Below, piece by piece: positions 8,840 to 17,884 of a DNA stretch of 63,273 nt. The notes under the pieces were generated by a model, which saw only the letters and a list, made by a program, of their open reading frames with translations, had not been told where the DNA came from and ran no database searches. Source of the stretch: JBOHNM01 sp050730675 (GTDB lineage: Bacteria > Planctomycetota > Phycisphaerae > Phycisphaerales > UBA1924); NCBI GenBank assembly GCA_050730675.1, contig JBOHNM010000003.1, positions 1 to 63,273 of the forward strand. Direction: 5' to 3'. Position numbers and translations under genes: made by a program. Position 1 is the first letter of the stretch; every line of letters starts with the position of its first letter.

Positions 8840-9580
8840 ATGGGCACGAAGAAACACACACTCGCGATTGCTACGGGACTGTCGGGCACCGCTCTGGCAC
8901 TCGGCGCCACGCTGTGGGTGCAGGCGACGGCCATGCAGAATCAACCCACAACGCCCACGCCCACCCAGACGCAGCCGCAGCAGCCTCAGCCGGCACAACC
9001 GCTGCGCCCGCAGCCCGCTCCTCAGCCGGTTGATCGGCACAACCCGCCGATCGACCAGAATGCACCCAGCAAGGCGCCGATCAATCCCAACCAGCCGGTG
9101 CCTTCGCCAAGCGTGGATCCAAGCAACCCGAACCTGACCCAGGCGCAGCGGGACGCGATCGCACGAACCCAGGCGATGCGTCCCTTTGCCTTCCAGTCGC
9201 CCCAGGCGGAAGCCCGGTTCAACGAGGCCAATCGAAAGCTCATGCGCATGGAGCAGAAATTCGAGAAGACCAATCAGGAGCAACTGCGTCGCCTCGGCGA
9301 AATCCGGCTGATGGCGGCCGACCGCCAGGGCCCGGCAACGCTCGATCTTCTGCAACAACTGCTCCAAGAGCGTGCCGAACTCCAGCGCTACCTCGCGCAG
9401 TCCAGGATGTCCTGGATGGGCGAAATGGACTCGGCTGATCCGAACAACCCGAGCGCCGCGCCGGCCACCAACCCCTCCAACACGATACCCAATACCAATC
9501 CCGCCACACCAAACACCGCTCCACCAGCCAATCCCGCGACGAACAACACTCCGTCGACCAATCCATCGGCACCCCGTTGA
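8840..9580 (+). CDS. Exported Pro/Gln/Asn-rich protein with short coiled coil
   Basis: 246 residues from ATG 8840, chosen because an AGGAG Shine-Dalgarno sequence lies 8-9 nt upstream (frame open from 8756). The N-terminus is a signal peptide or anchor (KKHTLAIATGLSGTALALGATLW). Residues 30-95 are a Thr/Pro/Gln-rich low-complexity linker. Residues about 110-190 are charged and helical (ARFNEANRKLMRMEQKFEKT) and may form a coiled coil. The C-terminal 45 residues are an Asn/Pro/Thr/Ala linker. No family was recognised. The architecture (export signal, disordered, helical, disordered) suggests a periplasmic structural protein, but that is inference. Confidence 0.65.
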   Translation: MGTKKHTLAIATGLSGTALALGATLWVQATAMQNQPTTPTPTQTQPQQPQPAQPLRPQPAPQPVDRHNPPIDQNAPSKAPINPNQPVPSPSVDPSNPNLTQAQRDAIARTQAMRPFAFQSPQAEARFNEANRKLMRMEQKFEKTNQEQLRRLGEIRLMAADRQGPATLDLLQQLLQERAELQRYLAQSRMSWMGEMDSADPNNPSAAPATNPSNTIPNTNPATPNTAPPANPATNNTPSTNPSAPR

Positions 9581-9941
9581 GGCGGCGTGTTGAAAATGAG
9601 ACGTTCTTCATGCGGCATTCACCCCGAGTAAGGCTGCAAGATCGATGATTGGACTGACCGTAATGAATTGTTCTGGTCGTTGAATTTCCGGCTGAACGGG
9701 CGCGTGCCAAAGGCCCACAGGACGAGCATGGGAGGCGAATCGTGTATCGAGAGATCAACTGAAGTGTGCTGCCTGAGATTCCCTTGTTCGTGACGGGAAT
9801 CACCGGCAAGCTTCGCTTCAGATCAGGCGGGTGCGGCCGACCGGAAACGACCGCACCTCTCGCGTCCGGGGGCGTCTTTCTCTCCCCCGGACGCTGCTCT
9901 TTTGGGATTGAGCCTCCGATCGGCAAGGCGTCCAGTCCGCG
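9581..9941. other. Intergenic region between convergent genes
   Basis: 361 bp between the stop of the + strand gene at 9580 and the stop of the minus strand alpha-mannosidase at 9942. No credible coding region is seen. It holds two hairpins: an imperfect one at 9830-9857 (GGTGCGG paired with CCGCACC) and a perfect 11-bp stem at 9862-9894 followed by a short T-tract. Confidence 0.6.
9862..9903 (+). terminator. Putative intrinsic terminator
   Basis: A perfect 11-bp inverted repeat, GCGTCCGGGGG (9862-9872) and CCCCCGGACGC (9884-9894), has an 11-nt loop and is followed by TGCTCTTTT on the + strand. It lies 280 bp after the preceding + gene, between convergent genes. The T-tract is short, so efficiency is uncertain. 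Confidence 0.5.
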
Positions 9942-12900
9942 TTACTTCATCCGTATCCGAAATGTGCGAATCTCGTAGGGCTTGAACCGCGTTGCCACCA
10001 CGCGGCCGTTCAGCGTGATGGGGGAACTTGCCGGCATCTCCCGCTCCAGCAGATCGACTTCAACCACGGCCGCCGCATCGAACCCCAATTCGATGCGTGC
10101 CTCGGCTGCACGCCCGGCACATTCGTATGCACGGATGACCATATCGTCGCCATCCTCGCTGCGCTTGACCGAGGTCACGATGATGCTGGTCGGCCCCGCC
10201 GCGCAGCCGGACCAACTCGGCCCGCGATCCCGCGCGGCACCCGCAACTGGAGCATCAGCCAGGGTGACGGTGTGCAGCGGTTTGTTGAACTCCCACGCCG
10301 CCCGCGAAGCCGCTGCTTTATCCAGCTCCCCCGCGTGCGGCAATGTCGCATAGCGCATCTGGTGGGTGCCGACATCTGGGCACGGGTCAGGGTCGTACGA
10401 GGCGCGAAGAAGCGTCAGCCGCACGGTCCCGTCCTTCACGTCATGGCCGTGCCTGCAGTCGTTGAGCACCGTGACGCCGCGTGGCGAGCCGCCGTCGGTC
10501 GTGCCAGTCAGGTCGCACCACTTGAGCGCCACGCACTCGCTCCCGTCGGTCTTCCGCGTTACATCGCCGAAGGGGATCTCGTACGTCGCGTTCTCAGCCT
10601 TGATGCCCGTGGCGAACGCCATCTTGAGCATGGGCGATCCCTCGGTCCCGTTGCCGAGCTGGCCCCAGTCCACCGTCGTGCGGTAATCAGTGCGGCCGCT
10701 GCCGGGGTACGTCATCTGCTCCTGAACAATGGTGGACTTGTCCCAGCGGTACTCGCTCCGCACCACGCGACGCACCGGTCCGTCCTCGGTTATGCGCCGC
10801 GAAATCGGCTTGTCCAGGTTCTCAGTGCGGGCAATCTCGCCGATCGTCCACGCGGTGCCACCGTGCGGCTTCTCGTGGAGGATCACAAACCGTGTCGCGG
10901 GTGATGCGTCGTCCTTGGCCGCGCCGGCTGGAACCGACCGGACCGAAACGTGCGCATCGCCGTCCAGCGAGAAGACTTTGTATCCGCACCCGGGCACCTC
11001 ACGCGCGACAAAGCAGATCCGCGCCGTGACGACATCGCCATCAGTGCGTGACTCGATGACCTGCGTCGGCACATCGCCCCGCGCATCGCGTGCCGCGTGC
11101 AGGTGGTCCGTGGCAGAATAGACCACGGTCGCTTCCACGACCTCGGTGCGCGACCACGCAAGCGGGTTGAAGACGACCACGCGCGGGCCCTTGCCCTCGG
11201 CCTTGATCCGCGCGGCGAGCGCCGACTCGCTCCGCTCGAGAATCCCGCGACCGCGATCAAGAACCCCTTGCAGCATCCGGTGGTTGAAAAGTGCCGACGG
11301 GTGGATGAGCGAGCCCGGCAGCGTGTCGTGGTGGTGATTCCAGGTCACATCGCGCCACATCGCCTCAAAGGCCTCGCGCGGATAGGCGGCCCCGTTTTCG
11401 AGCCGCGCCAGCGCCGCGAACACTTCCGCAGATTCCAGCAGTGTCTCACTGTCGCGGTTGAGCTTCTTGATCAGGCTCTGCGAGGTGTAGCACCCGTCGA
11501 AGATCGGATTGAGTTCGCCGCGATTGGTCGGGATCGTCAGCATGGCGGTCTGCTCGCGCAATCGCTTGAAGAACTCGGTTGCGGTCGAGAACTTGACATT
11601 GGGCCACAGCCCGCGTTGTCGCATCGCAATCGCATTGAGGATGTTCTCGCGCGTCGGCCCGCCTCCGTGGTTGCCCACGCCGTAGACCATCAGGTGGTCC
11701 ATCGCGTTGGTCTTGACCACAAACTGTCCGAGTTCCTTCACCGACGCGTCGTCGATCGGCCCGTTGTACCACCCGCCCGATGCGGGCTCGTTGAACGCCA
11801 GCACCTTTGATCCGTCCGGCCCCTCCCACCAGAACAGCGGGTCTTTCCCCGGAGGGCGGCAGTAGTAGTACGAGTCGATCCCCGCCTTCTTCAAAATCTG
11901 CGGCATCGTCCAGCAGTGCCCAAACGTGTCCGGCTCCCAGCCCACCGTGCACGTCCGCCCGAACCGGCTCTGGAAATATCGCTGCCCGTAGAGCAGGTGC
12001 CGCACGTGCGACTCGGGCGAGATCATGTTGTTGTCACCCTCGCACCACCTTCCGCCGACCAGTTCCCATCGCCCCTCTTTCACATACTTCTGGATCTCCT
12101 TGAACAGTTCGGGGTAGTGCCGCTCGGTCTCCAGGTACAGGCACGCGCTGCTCTGCGAGAACGTGAAGTCGGGGAATTCTTTCATGAACTTAATGGCTTG
12201 TCCGAACGTGTCGGGGATGACGTGGTCGATGCAGTCGTCCCACGTCCAGAGCCACTGCAGGTCGATGTGCGCGTGACCGACCAAGTGCCCCGTGAACTTC
12301 TCCATCTGCGGGTGGGCGTGCGCCAGTTTGTGCCGCGCGTCGTGGGTCGCCGCGAGTGTCTTCGTGGCGTCTGCTACGCCGTCACCTTCGACGAACTTCG
12401 CCGCGGCCTCGATCTCTGCGAGCAGCTTGTCGTCGTGCATTCGTTTGGCCAGGTCGCGGGCGACCTCAAGCTCCGCACGAAACTGCTCGCGGGTCACGCG
12501 CAACTCATCGGCCTTCTTCGCGGTCTCAAGCAGCGTCGCAAGACGCTCGGGTGTCAGCTTCTCCTCGCGCGGCAACACCGACACCATCACATTGCGGCTG
12601 TACCCGTCGCAGATCGGCATCGAAATATTCGGAACGGCATCACCATCGTGGATCGTCGCGACGGCTTTGCCGTCGCGCGTGATCCGGATGTTGTCGAGCA
12701 ATTGCACGTACCGCCCCGGCGCATCCCCCTCGAACACCGCCGACCACTGCTGCAGAGTAATTCCCGAGAGGAGAGACAAGTCGAACGTGCGGTGATACCA
12801 CCGGTCCTTCGCGGGCTCGAGGATCGCGTCCCCGTGCAGCCGCAGGCCCTGCTGATCCACCAGCTTCGCCTCGCGCAGCCACGGTTTCTCCGCAAACTGC

Positions 12901-13199
12901 GGCGGCAGTTTTTCGACCTTGAAGTTCGCGTCGATCCCGCCCTTCAGCACGGGATTGGACGCCGGCATGAAGATGTCGTACTCCAGCCGGTCCCCCTTCT
13001 GGACCGTGTGCTGGACGCCGGAGAACTCAATGTAGACGAACCAGTTCCCTTCTCCCTTGACGATGTTCTCCGCGGAGAAGACCAGGCACCGTTCGGGCGC
13101 ACTGGCGGCCGGCGGCTGCGAGAACACATTGCGCCCCAACCCCCAAGTCAGAACACATGCCAAGACACCGACCGACCAGGAGCGGAGCAGGCAACGCAT
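9942..13199 (-). CDS. Secreted alpha-mannosidase, glycoside hydrolase family 38
   Basis: 1,085 residues with an N-terminal signal peptide (VGVLACVLTWGLGRNVFSQ). It hydrolyses alpha-mannosides with retention. Residues about 35-190 form an N-terminal beta-sandwich-like region. The catalytic domain starts with the zinc-site motif GHAHIDLQWLW (residues 308-318), and the nucleophile motif is EPDTFGH (Asp424), followed by PPGKDPLFWWEGPDG. The C-terminal half is the long beta-domain region usual for this family (LVVFNPLAWSR-type segment near residue 675). Length fits bacterial GH38 enzymes. ATG 13199 is preceded by GAGG. Its location suggests scavenging of mannose-containing glycans outside the cytoplasm. 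No transporter or other mannose gene is adjacent. Confidence 0.9.
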   Translation of the reverse strand: MRCLLRSWSVGVLACVLTWGLGRNVFSQPPAASAPERCLVFSAENIVKGEGNWFVYIEFSGVQHTVQKGDRLEYDIFMPASNPVLKGGIDANFKVEKLPPQFAEKPWLREAKLVDQQGLRLHGDAILEPAKDRWYHRTFDLSLLSGITLQQWSAVFEGDAPGRYVQLLDNIRITRDGKAVATIHDGDAVPNISMPICDGYSRNVMVSVLPREEKLTPERLATLLETAKKADELRVTREQFRAELEVARDLAKRMHDDKLLAEIEAAAKFVEGDGVADATKTLAATHDARHKLAHAHPQMEKFTGHLVGHAHIDLQWLWTWDDCIDHVIPDTFGQAIKFMKEFPDFTFSQSSACLYLETERHYPELFKEIQKYVKEGRWELVGGRWCEGDNNMISPESHVRHLLYGQRYFQSRFGRTCTVGWEPDTFGHCWTMPQILKKAGIDSYYYCRPPGKDPLFWWEGPDGSKVLAFNEPASGGWYNGPIDDASVKELGQFVVKTNAMDHLMVYGVGNHGGGPTRENILNAIAMRQRGLWPNVKFSTATEFFKRLREQTAMLTIPTNRGELNPIFDGCYTSQSLIKKLNRDSETLLESAEVFAALARLENGAAYPREAFEAMWRDVTWNHHHDTLPGSLIHPSALFNHRMLQGVLDRGRGILERSESALAARIKAEGKGPRVVVFNPLAWSRTEVVEATVVYSATDHLHAARDARGDVPTQVIESRTDGDVVTARICFVAREVPGCGYKVFSLDGDAHVSVRSVPAGAAKDDASPATRFVILHEKPHGGTAWTIGEIARTENLDKPISRRITEDGPVRRVVRSEYRWDKSTIVQEQMTYPGSGRTDYRTTVDWGQLGNGTEGSPMLKMAFATGIKAENATYEIPFGDVTRKTDGSECVALKWCDLTGTTDGGSPRGVTVLNDCRHGHDVKDGTVRLTLLRASYDPDPCPDVGTHQMRYATLPHAGELDKAAASRAAWEFNKPLHTVTLADAPVAGAARDRGPSWSGCAAGPTSIIVTSVKRSEDGDDMVIRAYECAGRAAEARIELGFDAAAVVEVDLLEREMPASSPITLNGRVVATRFKPYEIRTFRIRMK

Positions 13200-13392
13200 G
13201 GAACACCTCGTGATGGGAACAGCAGTACGGCTGATGACGGCACACGATAACGCCGAACCCGCCGCGAGTTCAACTCATATGTCTTGGGTTGCGGTGTTTG
13301 CTCTCCGCCCAGTTCATCACCAGCATCGCCGGCGATGGCAAGCGACGATTCTGGCAAGTATTGGAATTCTCGTTCTTCATCGCCCTCGGAGG

Positions 13393-13421
13393 TTGACGCG
13401 CCCACGGGAGTGTGGTAGCCT
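13393..13421 (+). promoter_or_regulatory. Putative sigma-70-type promoter
   Basis: TTGACG (13393-13398), a 17-bp spacer and TAGCCT (13416-13421) lie 30 bp before the ATG at 13452, in the 252-bp divergent region between the alpha-mannosidase gene and the GC-dockerin gene. Confidence 0.5.
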
Positions 13422-13451
13422 ATTCAAGACACACGACCGGGTGCGAACACA

Positions 13452-15968
13452 ATGATCAAACTCTTTGCGGTATTGGCATTGGCGATCTTGACCGTTATTC
13501 GACCGGCGAGCGCGCAGTGTGGTGGATGGATTATTGATCCATGGAATGCCATGTCCGGCGTTGACGGTGAGGTGCGAGCGCTCGTCGAATGGGACCCTGA
13601 TGGCGTCGGTCCCCAAAAGCCAGTGCTCGTGCTCGGCGGGGGCTTCTTCGGAGCGGGACAATTCGAGTCGCGTTACGCGACGATTTGGGACGGAACAATC
13701 TACCAGCGATTCGCGTCGCCGCCCTCCGCTCCTGTCGTCGCACTGGCCACAGTCGGTGCGGATCTCTACGCCAGTATCGGCCCCCTGCCGAATCAACCGA
13801 ATGCGTACTCGGTGGTGCGATGGACCGGGTCTACCTGGGAAGTGCTCGGCGCGAACTTTGATCGCGAAATTCGCTCGATGACCTCGCACAATGGGAGGTT
13901 GGTGGTTGGAGGTTGGTTCCATCGCGTGGGAAATCTCGACGTCCGTGGCGTGGCCATGTGGGACACGACCGGATGGAGTTCTCTCGCCGGAGGCTTTCAG
14001 AATGTCGGAAGCGGAAGCCTTGGGGTGAATTCTCTGGCTTCATACGGAGGCCGCTTGTTCGCTGGTGGGTTGTTTAGTCAGCCTGCGTCTGAGGCAATTA
14101 CAACGGGTTCGCTCGCCGAATGGTCGGGAGTTCGCTGGAATGCTGTGAGCGGCGCACCCTTTGGCGGCGTCGTCGATTGCATGACAATACATGACGGCAA
14201 TCTGGTGATGGGTGGAAGTTTCACATTCACGGCAGGCGTTCCTCCCGTTGCATTCAATCGCATCGCCATATTTGATGGCGCAACGTGGACAAACGTGCTT
14301 CACGGTCAGCAGTTGATGCCTGGAGAGAGGGTGAGGGGCTTGACTTCCACTACCGGAGAATTGTCCGCGCTTACTCTGCCAAGCCACCCACAGATCACCA
14401 CGTGGATGGCTACGGGAGGTTCCCGGCAAACCTACTGGAGTTCCTCGGATCGTTGGGAAGCCACCCATTGCATAGCTACCTTCGGTGGAACCGTGATTGT
14501 CGGAGGGCGAGTCCGCGATGAGTGTGTGTTGAGAAACATCAGCGCTATCGATGGGACAACGTGGAAGCCATTGGGCAGCGGCGTCGCAGACGGAGCCCCT
14601 CGAGCCATCGGCGTGTTTGAGAACAGATTGCTATTTTACGCTGCAAATCTCAATCCTGTGCCATATCAAGTAGGTGGTTTGGCGATGTGGGACGGCGCAA
14701 CATTAGAGTTCGGCGCCTATTTGAGCGGGCTCCGGTACTTCGAAATCGATGGCATTCTGCATACGGAATTGGACACTCAGCCGTCAGTCTTTAGATTGAT
14801 GCACGGTCAATGGGAGTTCATTGGTCCGTACTTTGGAGGAGGGGTGTCGGCTCCAAGTAGCGACGTCGGGCCTCTATGGAGAATGCGATTTTCGACGCCC
14901 GAGGTGCTCGAGATCATTCACCCATGGGGTACCGAGACGCTTCCCGGTCCATTCCCCGATATTCACCAATGGTACAAACTGTACTATCTTGAGGGGAATT
15001 ACTACGCCCTGCAGAATCGGAGCGAGCAGGTACCTGCCACACGACTAAGACGGTTCGTTGACGGAGCTTGGCTGCCGGTCCCTGTTCCTCCGACCCCGAC
15101 GTCGTATGTTCAAGCACTTCATTGGTGGGGAGGTTCGCTAGTCGCCGCCGGCGGCTCTTACATAGGAAAGCTGGTTGAATCCAATTGGGAAGACCTGAGC
15201 TTGCCCGCAGGCACAAGCCCGTGCGAAGTGAACCGGGTGTTTACATACAACGGTCGATTGGTGGCGCTCTCGAGCAGCGGTCCAAGCACCCCATGCGCGG
15301 CTATGTGGCGAATCGGCACCGTGTGGCAACCACTTCCCGACGGCTACGGAGAAGCCGCGCGCTACGGGTGCGTCCATCGCGGCGAACTGGTGCTTGGATG
15401 TGTTGATCCGATCTACGTGGCGAGATTCCTATCGTCGCAGCCGACGCCCTCTCCTCGCTCTCCGATCATTCGTCGCTGGGTCGAAGGTCCGCCAACGTTT
15501 GTGAATCGCAGCTCGGACGTCACCGTGTGTCCGGGCTCCCCGGTGCGATTGAGCGTGAAGGCGAGTGGTTTCGGCTTGACGTATGCATGGTTCCGCGATT
15601 CCAGTCCTGTGGCATCGACTGAGACTCCAGAACTCTTGCTTCCGTCTCCAACTCCCGCCGACAGCGGCGACTACGCATGCACGGTGACCAACGATTGCGG
15701 AAGTATTTCGATCGACCCGATTCGCATCAGGATCGCGCCGTCTCCCTGCCCATGCGGTGCAGCGGATGTCGCTCAGATCGGGGGTCGAGTTCAGCCGGAC
15801 GGTCAGCTGTCGCCCGATGACATCGTGGTCTTCCTTTCGAGCTTCTTCGTGAATGATGTCACGGTTGCGGACATCGTTGGTCCGGGCGGATCGCCTCCGC
15901 GCGACGGCGCGGTGACTCCCGACGACATCATCGCTTTCCTATCAGCGTTCTTTGCCGGATGTTCGTGA
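13452..15968 (+). CDS. Large secreted repeat protein with Ig-like domain and GC-type dockerin module
   Basis: 838 residues. A signal peptide (LFAVLALAILTVIRPASAQ) is followed by about 640 residues of degenerate propeller-like repeats with the pattern 'MWDG..W..L...G' and 'GRLVVGGxF' (for example RGVAMWDTTGWSSLAGGF, NLVMGGSFTF, AIFDGATWTNV), as in Kelch-like or SBP-type bacterial surface proteins. An Ig-like domain with paired Cys lies at about 675-760 (VTVCPGSPVRLSV ... GDYACTVTNDCG). The last 72 residues are the GC-dockerin module (AADVAQIGG...LSPDDIVVFL / ADIVGPGG...VTPDDIIAFL), ending Gly-Cys-Ser. By eye its base composition is less GC-rich than its neighbours, which may mark relaxed selection or transfer. 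Confidence 0.82.
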   Translation: MIKLFAVLALAILTVIRPASAQCGGWIIDPWNAMSGVDGEVRALVEWDPDGVGPQKPVLVLGGGFFGAGQFESRYATIWDGTIYQRFASPPSAPVVALATVGADLYASIGPLPNQPNAYSVVRWTGSTWEVLGANFDREIRSMTSHNGRLVVGGWFHRVGNLDVRGVAMWDTTGWSSLAGGFQNVGSGSLGVNSLASYGGRLFAGGLFSQPASEAITTGSLAEWSGVRWNAVSGAPFGGVVDCMTIHDGNLVMGGSFTFTAGVPPVAFNRIAIFDGATWTNVLHGQQLMPGERVRGLTSTTGELSALTLPSHPQITTWMATGGSRQTYWSSSDRWEATHCIATFGGTVIVGGRVRDECVLRNISAIDGTTWKPLGSGVADGAPRAIGVFENRLLFYAANLNPVPYQVGGLAMWDGATLEFGAYLSGLRYFEIDGILHTELDTQPSVFRLMHGQWEFIGPYFGGGVSAPSSDVGPLWRMRFSTPEVLEIIHPWGTETLPGPFPDIHQWYKLYYLEGNYYALQNRSEQVPATRLRRFVDGAWLPVPVPPTPTSYVQALHWWGGSLVAAGGSYIGKLVESNWEDLSLPAGTSPCEVNRVFTYNGRLVALSSSGPSTPCAAMWRIGTVWQPLPDGYGEAARYGCVHRGELVLGCVDPIYVARFLSSQPTPSPRSPIIRRWVEGPPTFVNRSSDVTVCPGSPVRLSVKASGFGLTYAWFRDSSPVASTETPELLLPSPTPADSGDYACTVTNDCGSISIDPIRIRIAPSPCPCGAADVAQIGGRVQPDGQLSPDDIVVFLSSFFVNDVTVADIVGPGGSPPRDGAVTPDDIIAFLSAFFAGCS

Positions 15969-15976
15969 GCTGGGCT

Positions 15977-17356
15977 TCAGTTCATCACCAGCGCCGCGCT
16001 CGCCACCATCGCCATCCCCTGCTCGTCCATCGCCGCCGTGTAGTTCAGCAGCTTAATCTCGCTCGGCTGCGTCGCCATGAGCGTCGCGACAAGGTTGCCC
16101 GTCGAGCACCAGCGCGTCGGGTTCTGCTGCCACGCCATGGCCGCCACCAGTTCCGACGGCTTGTTCTGCAGCACCAGGTTGAGCATCTCGCGGTCGTGCC
16201 CGAAGATCTTGTTGCGGAACTCCGTCGCCGGCTGCTCCTCGCCGGCGAGTGTCTGCTTGTCGCCGAAGGCCGGGCCGGTGTGGCTCAGGTCCGCCGAGCT
16301 GACCACGAGCGTCTTACCCGGCAGCGACGAGATCGCGGCCTTGAGCGCATCGACGAACGGCTGCAGCGCCACGCCGTTGCCGTCGTAGCTCTCGCCGTTT
16401 TTCACCGCCGGATCGTGGACGAGCACGCCGAAGACCTTCGGGAACTTGCCGTCCGCACCGGGGCCAAAGACGTGCTGGATCCACGGCATGTGCAGTTCGA
16501 TCGAGTGCTCGCGCTCGTGGTCGAAGCGGTGCTTGAAGAGGTTTTCACCCAGCGACTTCTTCATCGCCGCCACCATCTCGCCATCGGCCTCGCACGCGCC
16601 GAAAACCGTGCTGTACCCCTTATCGCAGGCGCACACCCCCGTAGATTCGCCGAAGTGGTTGGTGCCCAGGATCACGATCCGGTCCGGCCGGTCCACCACG
16701 CGCATGCGCCCGTAGACCGACGCGTAGTTCACCCACCCGCGGTGATAATCCAGGTGCGGCGCTACGATCGCCTTGGGCAGCTTGTCGAACGCCGGGTCCG
16801 CGGCGGCCTTGAGCGCTTCGGCGATCCACAAGTCCAGAATCTCACGCAGCCGCTTGGCCGAGTAGGCGTCCTTCTCCGTCTGCGGCGCATCCTCTTTGAT
16901 CTCGCTCTTCTGCACACCGTCGGCCACAATCGCATCCGCGAACTGCGCCGTGCTCGCCGGCGGCAGCACATCCGACGAATCAAACTGCTCGCGCACCTTT
17001 GCCGCCATCGCCTGGAACTTGGGTCCCTCGATCAGCCCCGCGTCATCGAGCTGCGCCACGATCCCCTCCAGCATCTGGCGCGTCAGCCCGCGTCCCACCT
17101 GCTGGGCGATCTGATCGAGGTCCTTGCTCCCGTCCATAAGTGGCAGCACCAATTGCATCGCCGGCACGACCATGACGATCTGGTCGGAGATCTGGCGGGC
17201 GTCCGCCAGCCCCATCATCTGGAACTCCTTGCCGTCGGGGCTCTTGGCCTGGGCAGGGAATGCGCGAACCGGCCGCAGCTTCGGTCGGTTCATGTGAGGG
17301 GCCGCGGGGTCGAACTTGTGCTGATTAGGCTGCTGGGGAACGGGTGAATCGCTCAT
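15977..17356 (-). CDS. MEMO-family protein (AmmeMemoRadiSam system protein B-like) with N-terminal extension
   Basis: 459 residues from ATG 17356. The C-terminal about 270 residues match the MEMO fold, related to class III extradiol dioxygenases: APHLDY (His201), ILGTNHFG (His234), REHSIELHMPW (His284) and SADLSHTGPAFGD. These histidines correspond to the metal-site region of the family; the reaction is not established. The N-terminal about 150 residues (VVPAMQLVLPLMDGSKDLDQIAQQV...LDDAGLIEGPKF) look like a PqqD-like or winged-helix module, an uncommon addition. Neither AMMECR1 nor the radical-SAM partner is in the window. ATG 17356 has a TACGAT box 5 nt upstream instead of a Shine-Dalgarno sequence; the open frame runs to 17428. 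Confidence 0.78.
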   Translation of the reverse strand: MSDSPVPQQPNQHKFDPAAPHMNRPKLRPVRAFPAQAKSPDGKEFQMMGLADARQISDQIVMVVPAMQLVLPLMDGSKDLDQIAQQVGRGLTRQMLEGIVAQLDDAGLIEGPKFQAMAAKVREQFDSSDVLPPASTAQFADAIVADGVQKSEIKEDAPQTEKDAYSAKRLREILDLWIAEALKAAADPAFDKLPKAIVAPHLDYHRGWVNYASVYGRMRVVDRPDRIVILGTNHFGESTGVCACDKGYSTVFGACEADGEMVAAMKKSLGENLFKHRFDHEREHSIELHMPWIQHVFGPGADGKFPKVFGVLVHDPAVKNGESYDGNGVALQPFVDALKAAISSLPGKTLVVSSADLSHTGPAFGDKQTLAGEEQPATEFRNKIFGHDREMLNLVLQNKPSELVAAMAWQQNPTRWCSTGNLVATLMATQPSEIKLLNYTAAMDEQGMAMVASAALVMN

Positions 17357-17361
17357 GCAGC

Positions 17362-17367
17362 ATCGTA
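17362..17367 (-). promoter_or_regulatory. TACGAT box 5 nt before start codon (putative leaderless -10)
   Basis: On the minus strand TACGAT is followed by GCTGC and the ATG at 17356; no Shine-Dalgarno sequence is present. It lies in a 120-bp divergent region, so a promoter is expected here. Confidence 0.5.
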
Positions 17368-17476
17368 GCATCCGCCCACCCTGATTCGGTCCCCACGCGA
17401 CACCGCACCCCCGCCTGTCTAACATCACGACCCCTCGCCGGGCACCCTGGCAAGGTCAAGATTTGGAGTCTCGGAC

Positions 17477-17794
17477 ATGCTCGCCAACTTCAAGCCCGGC
17501 CAGTCGATCCAGTGCACCGTCACCAAGACCCCCCGCGCCGCTGCGGGTCGCAAGACGCTCGAGCGCCTGATGCGCATGGACCCCGAGACCAAGCTCGGCC
17601 TCCGCAAGGCCCACAAGACCCGCGCCCAGACGACCATCGTCTTCAACCGCGGCAATCGCGACTGGGTCAAGCGCCAGACCTGCGGCAAGCTCGTCCGCGT
17701 CGTCAAGGGCGCAAGCTGGAAGATGCCCTTCGACGTCAACGTCGCCAAGGACATCGCTTCCGTCGCCGATTGCCTGACGATCGCCGCGGCCTGA
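17477..17794 (+). CDS. Small basic protein of unknown function
   Basis: 105 residues, about 20% Lys/Arg (AGRKTLERLMRMDPETKLGL, RKAHKTRAQT, RDWVKRQTCGKLVRVVKG). It has a compact, fully folded-looking composition with no signal peptide or membrane segment. I do not recognise the family. The basic charge suggests nucleic-acid or ribosome contact, but there is no diagnostic motif. It is a single-gene transcription unit: GGAG lies 8 nt before ATG 17477 and a strong intrinsic terminator follows 36 bp after the stop. That arrangement and the clean codon usage suggest a well-expressed gene. Confidence 0.75.
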   Translation: MLANFKPGQSIQCTVTKTPRAAAGRKTLERLMRMDPETKLGLRKAHKTRAQTTIVFNRGNRDWVKRQTCGKLVRVVKGASWKMPFDVNVAKDIASVADCLTIAAA

Positions 17795-17830
17795 AAACGC
17801 TCCGCTGGATGAGTTGAATGAGAATGATCA

Positions 17831-17866
17831 CGGACCGCGCCCTCCGCGCGGTCCGTTGTCTTTTTT
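17831..17866 (+). terminator. Intrinsic terminator of the small basic protein gene
   Basis: A perfect 10-bp stem, CGGACCGCGC (17831-17840) and GCGCGGTCCG (17846-17855), has a 5-nt loop and is followed by TTGTCTTTTTT. It is the textbook arrangement and the best + strand terminator in the window. Confidence 0.85.
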
Positions 17867-17884
17867 ACCCGCCAAGAATCCCGC

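Noticed and set aside
9830..9857. Hairpin GGTGCGG/CCGCACC as a separate terminator
   Set aside because: Stem is imperfect with a long loop and no T-tract on either strand; kept only as part of the intergenic description.
15959..17347. 462-codon open frame on + opposite the MEMO gene
   Set aside because: Arg/His/Leu-rich shadow; the minus strand has clear MEMO motifs.
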